This document shows positions 43,230 through 52,040 of a DNA stretch of 64,000 nucleotides, one piece after another. The stretch covers positions 248,001 to 312,000 of the forward strand of contig NZ_SWCN01000001.1 in the NCBI RefSeq assembly GCF_005116575.1. The letters run 5' to 3'. Source of the DNA: Desulforhopalus sp. IMCC35007 (GTDB taxonomy: Bacteria > Desulfobacterota > Desulfobulbia > Desulfobulbales > Desulfocapsaceae). The notes under the pieces were generated by a model. It saw only the letters and a program-made list of their open reading frames with translations, ran no database searches and was not told the DNA's origin. Made by a program: the position numbers and the translations under genes. The stretch's first letter is position 1, and every line of letters begins with the position of its first letter.

Positions 43230-44623
43230 TCTGGAGAAAACAGTCCAAAAAACCAAATGCTGCGCCCTATACCCGGATAGGGGACGGCTTTCATCTGGAT
43301 CATCCGGACAAGATACTACCGCTTGGCTTCCCGGATAATGACCGCAAAGGGCATTTCTGGTGCTTCGGGACAACCAGGGTGGGAAAAACCCGCACCATGG
43401 AAGGAATCATCGAGCAGGACATTCGAAAAGGCTATTCAGTGGTCGTCATCGACCCCAAGGGTGACAACGAACTTTTCTCGAAAATTGTTCAGGTGGCCTT
43501 CGATACCCGCAGGCAGGAGGATTTGATACTGCTCACCCCTGTCTTTCCCCAATACAGCGCGGTTTTTAATCCTCTCTCGCATTATTATATGGTCGAGGAA
43601 ATAGTGGCCCATATTACCGCCGGTGTCGCGGTGGGCAGGGAGCCTTATTTCTTCTCTGTTGCCTACGAAATCAGCCTGGTGGTGGTCCAGGCTTTGATCC
43701 TGCTGGCGAGAGCCAATAATAGAAAACCGGATTTCAATCTCAACGATGTCAAAAACAATATCAGTCATGCGGATCTGGAGAAGCTGAAAGAAAAAATCGA
43801 AGGTATCAACTCCCCACAGGCCCGGCAGCTTGCGCTGAACCTGCGAAGAATCATCGCTTCGACCGCCGACTACCATTCCAAGGTCGCCTCCTCGCTGCGG
43901 GTGGCACTGACGGAATTAACCAGTGGTAATGTCGGACAGATTCTTGGCCAGGCGAGCGAAAACCGTTTCATCAAACGCCTGGAGCAAGACAAAGGCGTTA
44001 TTCTTATTGTCCAGCTGGGCTCCTTACTCACCAAACGGGCGGCTTATACCGCCGGGAAGGTCATTGCCTCGAACATCCAGGCCTTTGTCGGTCGCAGGTT
44101 TTCCAGTGATAAAAAGATATCTCCGTCTCTGGCCCTGCATATCGACGAGGCCCAGTCCGTTCTCTATGACGGGATCGAGGAGCTGTTTGCCAAGGCCGGT
44201 GGCGCGGGTGTCTATATCCACGGCTATTGTCAGTCGGTGAGCCAGCTCTATGCCGAGATTGGCCAAGATCGAGCCAATACCATCCTCGATAACTGCAATA
44301 CCAAATTGTTTATGCGGGTGCCGGATGCCAAGACCGCCACTTATATCTCAGATCATCTTGGTGAAAAACGGGTCTTTAGCCCGGTTATCTCTGTCGGTGG
44401 CGGGTTGGCTATTCGGGAGACCGAGGATGTACGGGTTAAGCACACAGAAGTGTTGAACCTGGCTCCCCGTCAGTTCTTCATGACGACCTATTCAGGAATT
44501 TACCGGGGCATCACCGCAGAGGTTGCCACGGCTGAGCTCAAGGTGATTTTTCCCGAAATCAGACCACAATGGGATGATTATCAAGAAGACCGGTCAGGTG
44601 AAGAGGGGAGGGAAGGGGGATGA
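43226..44623 (+). CDS. traD: Conjugative coupling ATPase (TraD/VirD4-type)
   Basis: The 465-residue protein starts with TTG overlapping the previous stop (TTGA). Walker A GTTRVGKT at 48-55 is followed by EGIIEQDIRKGYSVVVIDPKG, a hallmark of TraD-type proteins. Walker B lies at about 300-310 (ALHIDEAQSVLYDGIEELF) and the motif YIHGYCQSVSQLYAEIGQDR near 330. No N-terminal membrane segments are present, which many coupling proteins have; membrane anchoring may come from the following gene products. It should bring the relaxase-DNA complex to the secretion channel. The next gene overlaps by 4 bases. Confidence 0.88.
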   Translation: MIWRKQSKKPNAAPYTRIGDGFHLDHPDKILPLGFPDNDRKGHFWCFGTTRVGKTRTMEGIIEQDIRKGYSVVVIDPKGDNELFSKIVQVAFDTRRQEDLILLTPVFPQYSAVFNPLSHYYMVEEIVAHITAGVAVGREPYFFSVAYEISLVVVQALILLARANNRKPDFNLNDVKNNISHADLEKLKEKIEGINSPQARQLALNLRRIIASTADYHSKVASSLRVALTELTSGNVGQILGQASENRFIKRLEQDKGVILIVQLGSLLTKRAAYTAGKVIASNIQAFVGRRFSSDKKISPSLALHIDEAQSVLYDGIEELFAKAGGAGVYIHGYCQSVSQLYAEIGQDRANTILDNCNTKLFMRVPDAKTATYISDHLGEKRVFSPVISVGGGLAIRETEDVRVKHTEVLNLAPRQFFMTTYSGIYRGITAEVATAELKVIFPEIRPQWDDYQEDRSGEEGREGG

Positions 44624-45951
44624 CCTCCATAGAGATCAATACCATCCTTGGCCTGGGAATAACGTTTTTTGCCGGCACAATATGGCTGCTTCTTGGCAGG
44701 TCGGAGAAAAAACCTGCTGCCGCCAAAAAGGAGGTGCTGTTGCAGGACCTGTCTCAGTTGTGGATTAAAAACGGTGAGGTCAATATCGCTGATCTGGCGC
44801 CAATCTGGCGAGATGATCCGGTAGAGCAGGCAATCGATGTGGTATGCATCGAATTCCAGAGTGCGCGGATACAGGAATTCTACAAAAAGCATATTCTGCC
44901 GTTACATCATGCACCCCAGCAACAGGCGGTTTGCCGTGATCTTTTGTCTTTGTTGGATACGGAAGGTAACTGTCCATCCGTCGTCAATGTCAGTCGTGAT
45001 GTGGAAGCCACCTGGGATTCCAACACCTACACCCTGCTTGGTCAAACGAACTTGCTCGATCATTGCCTGAATGTGGCGGAGCAGGCGGTTCGGCTGCTGC
45101 GGGAAGCCGATACCGGTTATCTTATACCGGATACCATCATTGCCGCCTTGTCCCATGATCTGGGGAAACTGCCCTCCATCCGGGGGCATCTCTATAGCCT
45201 GGGCGAACATCCCTTAGCCGCCGGTCGGATTCTGGTCGGTCTTCAATCGTTTAAGGAACTTCATCAGCAAGAGGCAATCCTCCAGGCGGTAAAACTCCAC
45301 CACAAACAGCCTCAAGATTTTTTGGGCAAGACCTTGAAACGGGCGGATCAACTTGCCCGGCAACAAGAGCTGGAGCAGGCCCAGGAGCGACTCCAGCCCT
45401 TAGAGAAACCTCCCCAGTGGCACAACCAAGCACAGGCGCAAGAGGGTATATTTGAAGAAAAGCCGGAGACAAAAAAGAAGACTCCGGCCCCAAGGCTCAT
45501 CAACCTGTCCTGGCTGAACACCCATGACTTCCTGCAGGACATGGTGCCTTATATCAATAAACTTGAAGGGCGAAGGTTCCGGGCTTTTTCCATGCCGAAT
45601 GGTGTGGTCTACTTTATGCCAAAGATACTGGAGCTGATCGCCAGAAAACAGGCGGAAAAAGCGGGGGTGCTGGATGTCGTCTCCATGGATGAAAAAGCAA
45701 TGCGCGAGGTATTGTTGTCCATCGTCCATCAGCTCAGACAGGTGAATGTCATAGAGGGTGGCCTGTTGCAAGACCAATATTTTGGCGCATATTTTACCGT
45801 GACCATGAAATCAGGCACAACCATGAACGGCTATTACACGCCCTGTCATGCAGAGGCGTTTGGTTCTATAGCCGTTATGGAAGATGCTAAATCCGGCATC
45901 CTCCTGGACCTGGTATCTGTTGCAGTGGTGCACGGAGATAAACAGGCATGA
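44620..45951 (+). CDS. Membrane-anchored HD-domain protein, possible MOBH-type relaxase relative
   Basis: A 443-residue protein. Residues 5-25 form one membrane segment. The HD domain spans about 140-235: LLDHCLNVAEQAVRLL, then ALSHDLGKLPSI (the HD pair), GEHPLAAG and LHHKQP. MOBH relaxases (TraI of SXT/R27) carry an HD-type catalytic domain and lie next to traD, which fits, but this protein is shorter and has an N-terminal anchor, so a phosphohydrolase role is also possible. The C-terminal 160 residues resemble a winged-helix end (KAMREVLLSIVHQLRQVNVI). It overlaps both neighbours by 4 bases. Confidence 0.65.
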   Translation: MTSIEINTILGLGITFFAGTIWLLLGRSEKKPAAAKKEVLLQDLSQLWIKNGEVNIADLAPIWRDDPVEQAIDVVCIEFQSARIQEFYKKHILPLHHAPQQQAVCRDLLSLLDTEGNCPSVVNVSRDVEATWDSNTYTLLGQTNLLDHCLNVAEQAVRLLREADTGYLIPDTIIAALSHDLGKLPSIRGHLYSLGEHPLAAGRILVGLQSFKELHQQEAILQAVKLHHKQPQDFLGKTLKRADQLARQQELEQAQERLQPLEKPPQWHNQAQAQEGIFEEKPETKKKTPAPRLINLSWLNTHDFLQDMVPYINKLEGRRFRAFSMPNGVVYFMPKILELIARKQAEKAGVLDVVSMDEKAMREVLLSIVHQLRQVNVIEGGLLQDQYFGAYFTVTMKSGTTMNGYYTPCHAEAFGSIAVMEDAKSGILLDLVSVAVVHGDKQA

Positions 45952-46757
45952 GCAACAGCATAAACAGCAGTGGCTTTAGCGGCTATAAGGGCGGCAGTCC
46001 CGGCAGTAGTAACAGCGGCGGTGGCGTTTCTGGCAGTGTTGGCGGTGCTGGTAGAGGTGGCTCCTATAGCCCGAATGCCACATTTATCAATACAGACAAT
46101 CGGCAATATGTAAAGCCACGGAGTATCATTAATGTCATCTCCGATATTCAGCATTATTGCATGGCTGAAAAATTAGGTAACGCCTTGCCTGCGGAATATT
46201 TGACACTGGAAAACTCTCTGGGATTTTTTAGTGTCGGGGCGAAAAGTGGTCTGACGGAAGGGCTCTTCCTCCTTTTGCTTTTGCCGGCGGTTGAATTTTA
46301 TCTGCTTCCTTTTGTCCTCAAATCACCAAGTTTATTTGTAAAAATCATGTTCGGCTCTTTTCCTTTTCTGCCGGTCATCGCCAACACCTTTCTGTGCGCT
46401 TATATCAGCCAATACTATGTCGGTATAGTTACCCGCAAGGCCATCAATGCTTTTTTCACCGGCAGGATGCTCGTGCTGGTCGCTAAAAGTTTCATGATCT
46501 ATGTTTTCTACACCTTGCTTATCGGCTTGAGCACCCCGGAAAGGGTCTGGCAAGTGGCGCAATATTCCAGCCAAAATGCCGAGGCAATCTATTATGGCTA
46601 TATGACCATGCTGCCCAATATCATGCCGATAGCCACTCGTTGCTCTCTGTTTATCCTGATCGCCGCCATTTTGCCTTACGGATCTGTCTTTTTAATGGAT
46701 ATGTGGCGGAGAAGTAAAATCAAACGCAACCATGCCAGGATTACTGGTAAATCTTAA
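45948..46757 (+). CDS. Multi-pass membrane protein with Gly/Ser-rich N-terminus
   Basis: A 269-residue protein. Residues 1-40 are low-complexity Gly/Ser (SGGGVSGSVGGAGRGG). Hydrophobic segments follow at about 103-123, 128-152, 168-195 and 222-247, so about four membrane spans are predicted. It overlaps the HD gene by 4 bases, making a coupling protein - HD protein - membrane protein operon. It probably anchors or assists the coupling complex. No named family is recognised. Confidence 0.7.
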   Translation: MSNSINSSGFSGYKGGSPGSSNSGGGVSGSVGGAGRGGSYSPNATFINTDNRQYVKPRSIINVISDIQHYCMAEKLGNALPAEYLTLENSLGFFSVGAKSGLTEGLFLLLLLPAVEFYLLPFVLKSPSLFVKIMFGSFPFLPVIANTFLCAYISQYYVGIVTRKAINAFFTGRMLVLVAKSFMIYVFYTLLIGLSTPERVWQVAQYSSQNAEAIYYGYMTMLPNIMPIATRCSLFILIAAILPYGSVFLMDMWRRSKIKRNHARITGKS

Positions 46758-46796
46758 AATAATTCGATTAATCTATTCAACTTAAGGGAGAGGAAA

Positions 46797-47180
46797 TTGG
46801 AGACAGAGATAAAGAATACACCGGATGAAAAAAGGAGACCTACCAAGGAAGAGATTCTGGAGAAGAAAATCTCCATGGTCAAGGAGCGTGGCTCAAGGGT
46901 CATGAGAATCAACTCACCGATGGGCAGCATCATGTTCAATGTCCTGCGGCAATTTGATCAGGCGTATGCACATTTCAAGGGGCAGTTGGGAGAACCAGGG
47001 GGGATTTCCCATGAAAAAGGAGCTGAACTGATGGATGAGGCGCGAAAGATAACTATCGCTTTCTCTGAGTTCACCGGCCAGTTGAGCAGGCAGGTCAGGT
47101 TTAAGTATTTTGTGCCTGAGGAGCTTCAGGAGATGCGGCAAGTTACAGACAGAAAGAAAGATGAATCCTCGGCGAACTGA
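46797..47180 (+). CDS. Small charged helical protein, start uncertain (ATT or ATG)
   Basis: The frame opens at ATT 46797, 6 bases after a strong AAGGGAGAGG site, and no ATG, GTG or TTG is in phase there; the next ATG is 46875, without a good site. From ATT the protein has 127 residues, very charged (EKRRPTKEEILEKKISMVKE) and probably helical. ATT starts are rare but known (infC, pcnB). It follows the membrane protein gene by 39 bases. The function is unknown. Confidence 0.5.
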   Translation: METEIKNTPDEKRRPTKEEILEKKISMVKERGSRVMRINSPMGSIMFNVLRQFDQAYAHFKGQLGEPGGISHEKGAELMDEARKITIAFSEFTGQLSRQVRFKYFVPEELQEMRQVTDRKKDESSAN

Positions 47181-47275
47181 GCATAACTACACAGATATCT
47201 TTTACTTTTTCCATTTTTAGAATATGATTGTCGAGGGTGGTATAAAAAAAATCTCAGCAACTGAAAGAGGAATCA

Positions 47276-47563
47276 ATGACACTTACCAAAGCAGATCTCG
47301 TCCAGCAGATTTATCAAAACCATGAAAGTTTTACCAAAGCTCAGGCAGCTGAAGCGGTAGAATCGTTTCTTCGTTTGTCCAAAAACGCTCTTGTCGGTGG
47401 ATCAGATCTCCTTTTGAGCGGATTTGGAAAGTTTAATGTCAGGGATAAAAAACCCCGCCGAGGACGCAATCCTCAGACCGGTGATGACCTCACGCTGGAT
47501 GCGAGACGGGTCGTAACCTTTAAACCATCCGGCACGTTAAGGGATAAGGTAAATAAGGGATAA
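47276..47563 (+). CDS. IHF/HU-family DNA-bending protein (IhfA-like)
   Basis: The 95-residue protein shows the full HU/IHF fold: TKADLVQQIYQ, then LLLSGFGKFNVRDKKPRRGRNPQTGD, which holds the beta-arm with its intercalating Pro (RNPQTG), and VVTFKPSGTLRDKVN. The RDKKPRRGRNPQTG arm is closer to IHF alpha than to HU. An AGAGG site lies before the ATG. IHF bends DNA at oriT, att sites and sigma-54 promoters, so an element-borne copy next to transfer genes makes sense. Confidence 0.92.
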   Translation: MTLTKADLVQQIYQNHESFTKAQAAEAVESFLRLSKNALVGGSDLLLSGFGKFNVRDKKPRRGRNPQTGDDLTLDARRVVTFKPSGTLRDKVNKG

Positions 47564-47887
47564 GGTGAACGGTTCCTGAAATCACTAAAACACCTATTAA
47601 AGTTTTGCAAACGGGGTTGACTGTCTTGAACAACCTGGATCAGCAGGTAATTGAAACGGCAGCAAGAAAATTCATCATGTTGTAGTGTCGGGTGTATTAA
47701 AAAGCTAGGCTAATGCTTTTTTGCTCTGTCTATTACTTCTTTTCGATTTGAATAACAATTTTCGCCTGGATGGAGTAAAAAAATATTTTTCATCCTTGAC
47801 GAAATGATTGGACATTATTGTTATTTGGTTATACTAAAATATTTTTTATGCATATGATCAAATTACAATAATTAAAGAGGACTATAG
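47564..47887. other. Intergenic between IHF-like and H-NS-like genes
   Basis: About 320 bases, AT-rich toward the right and likely to contain the promoter of the H-NS-like gene. No gene, RNA or clear repeat is visible. Confidence 0.4.
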
Positions 47888-48286
47888 ATGGACGATTTCT
47901 TAAGAATTATCACGCATGCCCGGCGTCTTAAAAGTGCGCTGAATGAATTGGGTGTTGAACAATTAGAAGAAGTTAAAATCAAGCTGCAGAAAATTATAGA
48001 CGATCGAATTGCCGAAGAAAAGGCAGCGCAGGCCGAGAACGCGGTGAGAAATGAGAAAATACTCGAGATTCGTAAATTGTTAAGGCAAGAAGGCATTGAT
48101 CCAGGCGAATTGCTTGACGGCTTTTCGGAGAAACCGGGGAGGCAAGCAATGCGTCAGCCAAAATATGAGATCTGGAATGAAACTGGGGATCATATTACCT
48201 GGACCGGTCAGGGGCGGATGCCTAATATTTTTAAGGCCCGTATAGAAACAGGCGAATCTCTCGATACCTTTCTCATTGATCAGTAA
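47888..48286 (+). CDS. H-NS-family nucleoid protein
   Basis: A 132-residue protein. The N-terminal 75 residues are coiled-coil-like (QLEEVKIKLQKIIDDRIAEE), suited to oligomerisation. The C-terminal part has TWTGQGRMPNIFKARIETGE and then SLDTFLI, the H-NS DNA-binding signature (TWTGQGR-P) with the AT-hook-like QGR. It probably silences AT-rich transferred DNA, including the element itself. The gene has an AAGAGG site and stands alone. Confidence 0.9.
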   Translation: MDDFLRIITHARRLKSALNELGVEQLEEVKIKLQKIIDDRIAEEKAAQAENAVRNEKILEIRKLLRQEGIDPGELLDGFSEKPGRQAMRQPKYEIWNETGDHITWTGQGRMPNIFKARIETGESLDTFLIDQ

Positions 48287-48386
48287 TACTGCAAAGTAGG
48301 AAAGTAAATAAATGATATGAGGACCGTAGAATCTGATTGCTGTCCAATATAGCTTAAATTAAGGCTATTTTAACTTTTATGATCTG

Positions 48387-48421
48387 AGTCGGCAGTCGGC
48401 AGTCGGCAATAGGCAATAGGC
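48387..48421 (+). repeat. 7-bp tandem repeat, five units
   Basis: AGTCGGC three times, then AATAGGC twice, directly before the 40-bp repeat copy at 48421. Copy number may vary between strains. Confidence 0.7.
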
Positions 48422-48460
48422 AGTATCTTCCGGGACAAAAGATTTCGCCCTCTCCTGAAG
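48421..48460 (+). repeat. Diverged 40-bp direct repeat, copy A
   Basis: CAGTATCTTCCGGGACAAA and onward matches 50355-50394 at 32 of 40 positions. The two copies flank the second ParA pair. Confidence 0.55.
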
Positions 48461-49309
48461 ATTGACAGATATCTTAATTACCAGAACATCAATTTTCTCT
48501 AAGATTTGTTCTGGTAAGCTTCAGTTGGAAACATAATCGTCCGGTTCCCATTGCTCCTGAATGCTTCTTTCATGTTGTTCAGGTGGTAGATCGGCTTCGG
48601 GGCTTCCACAGTCACCACCCTTTTTTCTGGTTTTGCTACCAGCGGTTTTCGCTGCGCTACAACCCCTGCCAATAAATTACAAGGGCCATGTTCCCGGTTC
48701 GATCCTGCCTTGCAACTACAACATGGCAACTATCCTGAAAGCACTTCTTATTCTATTGCCCGTTTCGATCTAAAAAAATACGTTGTGGAATTTTGTTGAT
48801 GCCACCTTAAAACTTTCAAAGGCTGTTAAGTCCCCACATGGACAAGCTTTCAGAAAGTTTGTAAAGTCATTTTTAACAGCCTGTACGCACGATTAAAGAT
48901 ATATTTATATGTCAAATGTTATTAAATGATATCATTAAATAATATTTAATGTTTTAAAGCGTCATATTTTTTTACGATCGGAATTACGCCAAAGTAAAGC
49001 GGGCTTGCAAAGGCTAAATAAAGGGCAAAAAGCTCCTCCTGAACTCGCCAAAGCTACCGAAGGGGTGCCCCTTGAACCTACCTGCAGGAGAAAAAGAGAG
49101 AAACATTTTCTCTCATGTGTTCTTGCCTACACTTTAACTGCACTTGACCAGTAATTGCCAAAGTTCAACGTGTGTTTATTTGAGTTCAAAAAATATAATT
49201 AAAAATTAAATAAAGTAATTTGTCTGTTGTAAAAAAATTATGACATTATATATTAAATAATGATATTTAATATATTAATATATTTTTTGCAAAAACCAAA
49301 AGGGGCGAT

Positions 49310-49939
49310 ATGATTATCACCATAGGGAACAGTAAAGGTGGCGTTGGCAAAAGCACTATTGCTTGTAATCTTGCGAGTATGGCCGCAAAGGAAAACAAAA
49401 AGGTCTTGTTGGTTGACGCTGACCCTCAAGCGTCGAGCCTGAATTTTAGGTCGATTCGGGAAGCCGATGACATAAAAGCAACGGCAATTACAACCCCGAC
49501 GCTTCATAAAGACCTGAAGGAATTTACTAATTTTGATTTGATAATAATTGATTCTGGGGGGCGTGATTCGGTTATTTTCAGGTCGTCTATTTTGGCAGCA
49601 GACATACTCATTATTCCGGTTTTACCCTCTGTCTATGATATTTGGGCAACCTCAGATACTCTTGAAATTGTACAAGAAGCGAAGATTTTTAATGAGAAAT
49701 TGATAACTCGATTTTTGCTTAATATGGTCATGGCCAACACCATTATGGCGCGTGAAGCTCTCCAAGCTTTGGAAGAAAAGAAAGAAATACCGATTTTAAA
49801 AAGTCAGTTAGGCGCAAGAAGCTCTTTTAAGAACGGTATAATATCCGGGCAGGGAGTCATTGAACACGCACCCAAATCGAAAGCAGCTTCTGAGCTTGCA
49901 GCCTGCTATCACGAGATAATGCAGTTAGGAGATTTTTAA
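49310..49939 (+). CDS. Second ParA-family ATPase (small type)
   Basis: The 209-residue protein has the signature KGGVGKST at residues 9-16, VLLVDADPQASSLNF and FDLIIIDSGGRDS, all intact. It is shorter than the other ParA of the window and belongs to the small type Ib/MipZ-like group paired with ribbon-helix-helix proteins. AT-rich repeats lie directly upstream and downstream of the pair. It is probably for stable inheritance of the excised element. Confidence 0.88.
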   Translation: MIITIGNSKGGVGKSTIACNLASMAAKENKKVLLVDADPQASSLNFRSIREADDIKATAITTPTLHKDLKEFTNFDLIIIDSGGRDSVIFRSSILAADILIIPVLPSVYDIWATSDTLEIVQEAKIFNEKLITRFLLNMVMANTIMAREALQALEEKKEIPILKSQLGARSSFKNGIISGQGVIEHAPKSKAASELAACYHEIMQLGDF

Positions 49940-49941
49940 CC

Positions 49942-50193
49942 ATGGCTATACCAAAACCTAAAAAATCAGCCGATGATTTTATAAAAGGTGCTGTGGCTAC
50001 AAAGGCAGAAACCGAACTCAAAGGACAGGGAAGAGGGCGCCCCGTTGGGCCCAAAAAAGGAGCGTTGCCTGTTAGATTACCTTATGATCTTCTTGAAACG
50101 ATACGAGAGAATTCGGCTGGAAACCTATCCTATTTCACTGAAAAGGTTTTCCGGGACTATTTTGCAAGAAACAACATTGACATTAAAAAATAA
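49942..50193 (+). CDS. Ribbon-helix-helix partner of the second ParA
   Basis: An 83-residue protein starting 2 bases after the ParA stop. A basic, flexible N-terminus (KGQGRGRPVGPKKG) is followed by an RHH-like core: ALPVRLPYDLLETIRENSAG as strand plus helix 1, then LSYFTEKVFRDYFARN as helix 2. This matches small centromere-binding proteins of type Ib partition systems. Candidate binding sites are the AATATTTAAT-rich repeats near 48935, 49250 and 50190. Confidence 0.75.
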   Translation: MAIPKPKKSADDFIKGAVATKAETELKGQGRGRPVGPKKGALPVRLPYDLLETIRENSAGNLSYFTEKVFRDYFARNNIDIKK

Positions 50194-50212
50194 TATTTAA
50201 TATTTTTTGATG
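50188..50212. repeat. AT-rich partition-like repeat (also near 48935 and 49250)
   Basis: AATAATATTTAATATTTT overlaps the stop of the RHH gene. Related words occur at 48937-48952 (AATAATATTTAATG) and 49251-49272 (TTAAATAATGATATTTAATA). They bracket the ParA pair and are candidate centromere sites. Confidence 0.4.
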
Positions 50213-50354
50213 TATTTTAATGTCATATTATTGGAGAGATTAGTGATTGATGCTCACTTTTTTGCACGAAGAGAAGCAGAAAATTTCTTGAATTGAGACA
50301 CCGATCTGCTGTCAAAATCGAATATAGCTATGTTGACTTCGAGATCTCACTCGA

Positions 50355-50394
50355 CAGCATCTTCCGGGTCAAATGAATCTACCCTCTCCCGAAG
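50355..50394 (+). repeat. Diverged 40-bp direct repeat, copy B
   Basis: CAGCATCTTCCGGGTCAAA and onward; partner of 48421-48460, 1.93 kb away. Confidence 0.55.
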
Positions 50395-50627
50395 AGATTC
50401 TGAAATTTTCTTCAGACTATATAAGGCAGATTGTCGCTATGTCCGATAGTTGATACGAAAGTAGTATCAACGCCGATGATGGTCAGAAATGGAGCAATTG
50501 TCTCGACTGGTTTTCTGGAACATCTCGGATGGGTGGTACGATAAAAGTTGATAGGTATCTGGGCCAATTAGAACCAGAACTTACAGTATAAACCTCTCGT
50601 TGCTGTTCTGTTACACTGATGAGAGGT

Positions 50628-50713
50628 GTTCTTTGGTAAGCTCTACTTTACAGTTGCTCCATTTTCGATTAATTATTAATGCTTTACAGAATCTACCCAA
50701 TCAGGAATAAGGT
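50628..50713 (+). repeat. Diverged 86-bp repeat, copy 1
   Basis: Shares CTTTGG, ACTTT.CAGTTGCTC, GAT.AATT and TCAGGAATAAGGT in the same order with 60726-60812. It is probably a relic of a repeated gene end or mobile element. Confidence 0.5.
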
Positions 50714-51149
50714 TAACCTGATTGGCATTGCTATCATTTAATATTGGCAGGGTAAATCTCGAATGCAAGATTGAACAATAGTCAGTAAGTATTTTGCACG
50801 ATGTCTGACACCGCACATATCTATTCGAAATAACAGTGATAAGGCAAAATAAAGCAAAGAGGTAACCAGCAGATAAATAGATCGGTTTCTGATAAGTTAC
50901 TTATTAGGGTGGTTCATACCAATGAAACCATAAACAGAAGAAGTGAGAAGAGTCTGTAATAAGAGGCCAGTGTTGTCCTTTACGGATAAAGTTGTCAAAA
51001 AATGAAATGTAGCAAAGAATACATCCGCCTTCATCAGAATCAGTTAATTCAGCCGTGAAGTTAAATTTAAAAGCAAAGGTTGAAGTATGTTTCTAAAAAA
51101 ATAGCTGAGGAAAACTGTTTTCTTCAGGAGACGGATGAGTTGGGTTACA

Positions 51150-52031
51150 TTAGTTTTTCTCACAAAGTCGTCGAATCTCGTTTATGCCTTCATCGCTGTC
51201 AATACGTAACAATTCATAAAAATGATGCGAGCCTAAAACGACAACGCCTATCGTCATAAGCCAAATCCCGACATAATAGAAGTTTGGTGCAACTAGCTTA
51301 CAACACATCAAAGCAAAACTCATGGCGCAAAGCCCCAAACCTAAAATCTGCGCTTTATCCATGAATAAACCAGCATGCCTGGTGCGATGTTCTTCATCAC
51401 TTGCCGGATATTCAAACCACACTCTATTCCAGGCCAAGGCGAAAAGCACAGTGATAGTTGCGCCCCAGGCCATGTATACTGGAAACAGATACATCGACAT
51501 GGGTAATGGCAAGATAGCAGGGATGGCGGCGGTGGCGGCAGCGGGTGGATGATCCGCATCAAAAATCTGCATGAGGACCGCAGCAAAAAGAACCGCCAGG
51601 CCAAGTTTCAAAGAAACGGCGAAGTCCGTTCCACCGGCAAGGAAATCTCCGGCCAAGACACCAGCCAGACCACCTATTGAAGCGACAAAATGACCGACAA
51701 TGACAGATTTTGGGCGGGCGACACGTAAATATACACAGGTGGAATTGATAAAGCAGGTGGCAGCCAAAGGTGGAAAAAGCACCGCAATTCCAGTTGTTTT
51801 TGATAGAATTCCAATGATTGTTAGCAATAGACCGCCTCCTAAGGACCCCCAAACGAGACGTGACAAGGATATAACACCGGGACGATAGACGTCTCGCTGA
51901 AATTCCCTGCGCTTGATGGAGCAAAGTCGAATTTGTACTGAATTCAGTTTCTTCTGCACGCTCTTTCCCCTGTCAAATCCATTTTGTCCAAGACGTCGGC
52001 CCAGACGAAATCCGGACCGACGTGACGCCAC
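51150..52031 (-). CDS. HPP-family integral membrane protein
   Basis: A 293-residue protein. After about 60 basic residues the HPP region follows: about four membrane segments between residues 60 and 180, with IFDADHPPAAATAAIPAI, the DxHPP signature of the family. A C-terminal pair of segments lies near 230-275. HPP proteins are implicated in anion (nitrite) movement in some organisms, but the bacterial role is unclear. It starts (GTG) 9 bases after the cooS stop, so it is in the cooS transcript. The GTG has only a weak ribosome binding site, and a later start is possible. Confidence 0.75.
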   Translation of the reverse strand: MASRRSGFRLGRRLGQNGFDRGKSVQKKLNSVQIRLCSIKRREFQRDVYRPGVISLSRLVWGSLGGGLLLTIIGILSKTTGIAVLFPPLAATCFINSTCVYLRVARPKSVIVGHFVASIGGLAGVLAGDFLAGGTDFAVSLKLGLAVLFAAVLMQIFDADHPPAAATAAIPAILPLPMSMYLFPVYMAWGATITVLFALAWNRVWFEYPASDEEHRTRHAGLFMDKAQILGLGLCAMSFALMCCKLVAPNFYYVGIWLMTIGVVVLGSHHFYELLRIDSDEGINEIRRLCEKN

Positions 52032-52040
52032 TCTTTTGGT

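Larger units (their letters stand above)
48287..49309. other. Long intergenic region with tandem repeats and AT-rich palindromes
   Basis: About 1 kb without a supported gene. It holds a 7-bp tandem repeat (48387-48421), a 40-bp segment repeated at 50355, short frames without start signals, and AT-rich palindromes before the second parA gene. ATTAAATGATATCATTAAAT-type symmetry lies near 48918-48941. The right end is the promoter region of parA2. Confidence 0.45.
50194..51149. other. Gene-free region at the element/chromosome border
   Basis: Almost 1 kb without a gene. It contains the second copy of the 40-bp repeat (50355-50394) and a segment (50628-50713) that recurs diverged at 60726-60812. 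On the minus strand that segment reads LIPDWVDSVKH followed by a stop, like the tail of a decayed gene. The element probably ends in or near here. No tRNA gene or clear att site was found. Confidence 0.4.

Noticed and set aside
48680-48720. tRNA-like GGTTCGATCC word
   Set aside because: The flanking bases do not form a T-stem and no other tRNA arms are present.
48499-48773. Two opposing short frames of 70-76 codons
   Set aside because: They overlap each other, have no clear ribosome binding site and match nothing recognisable.
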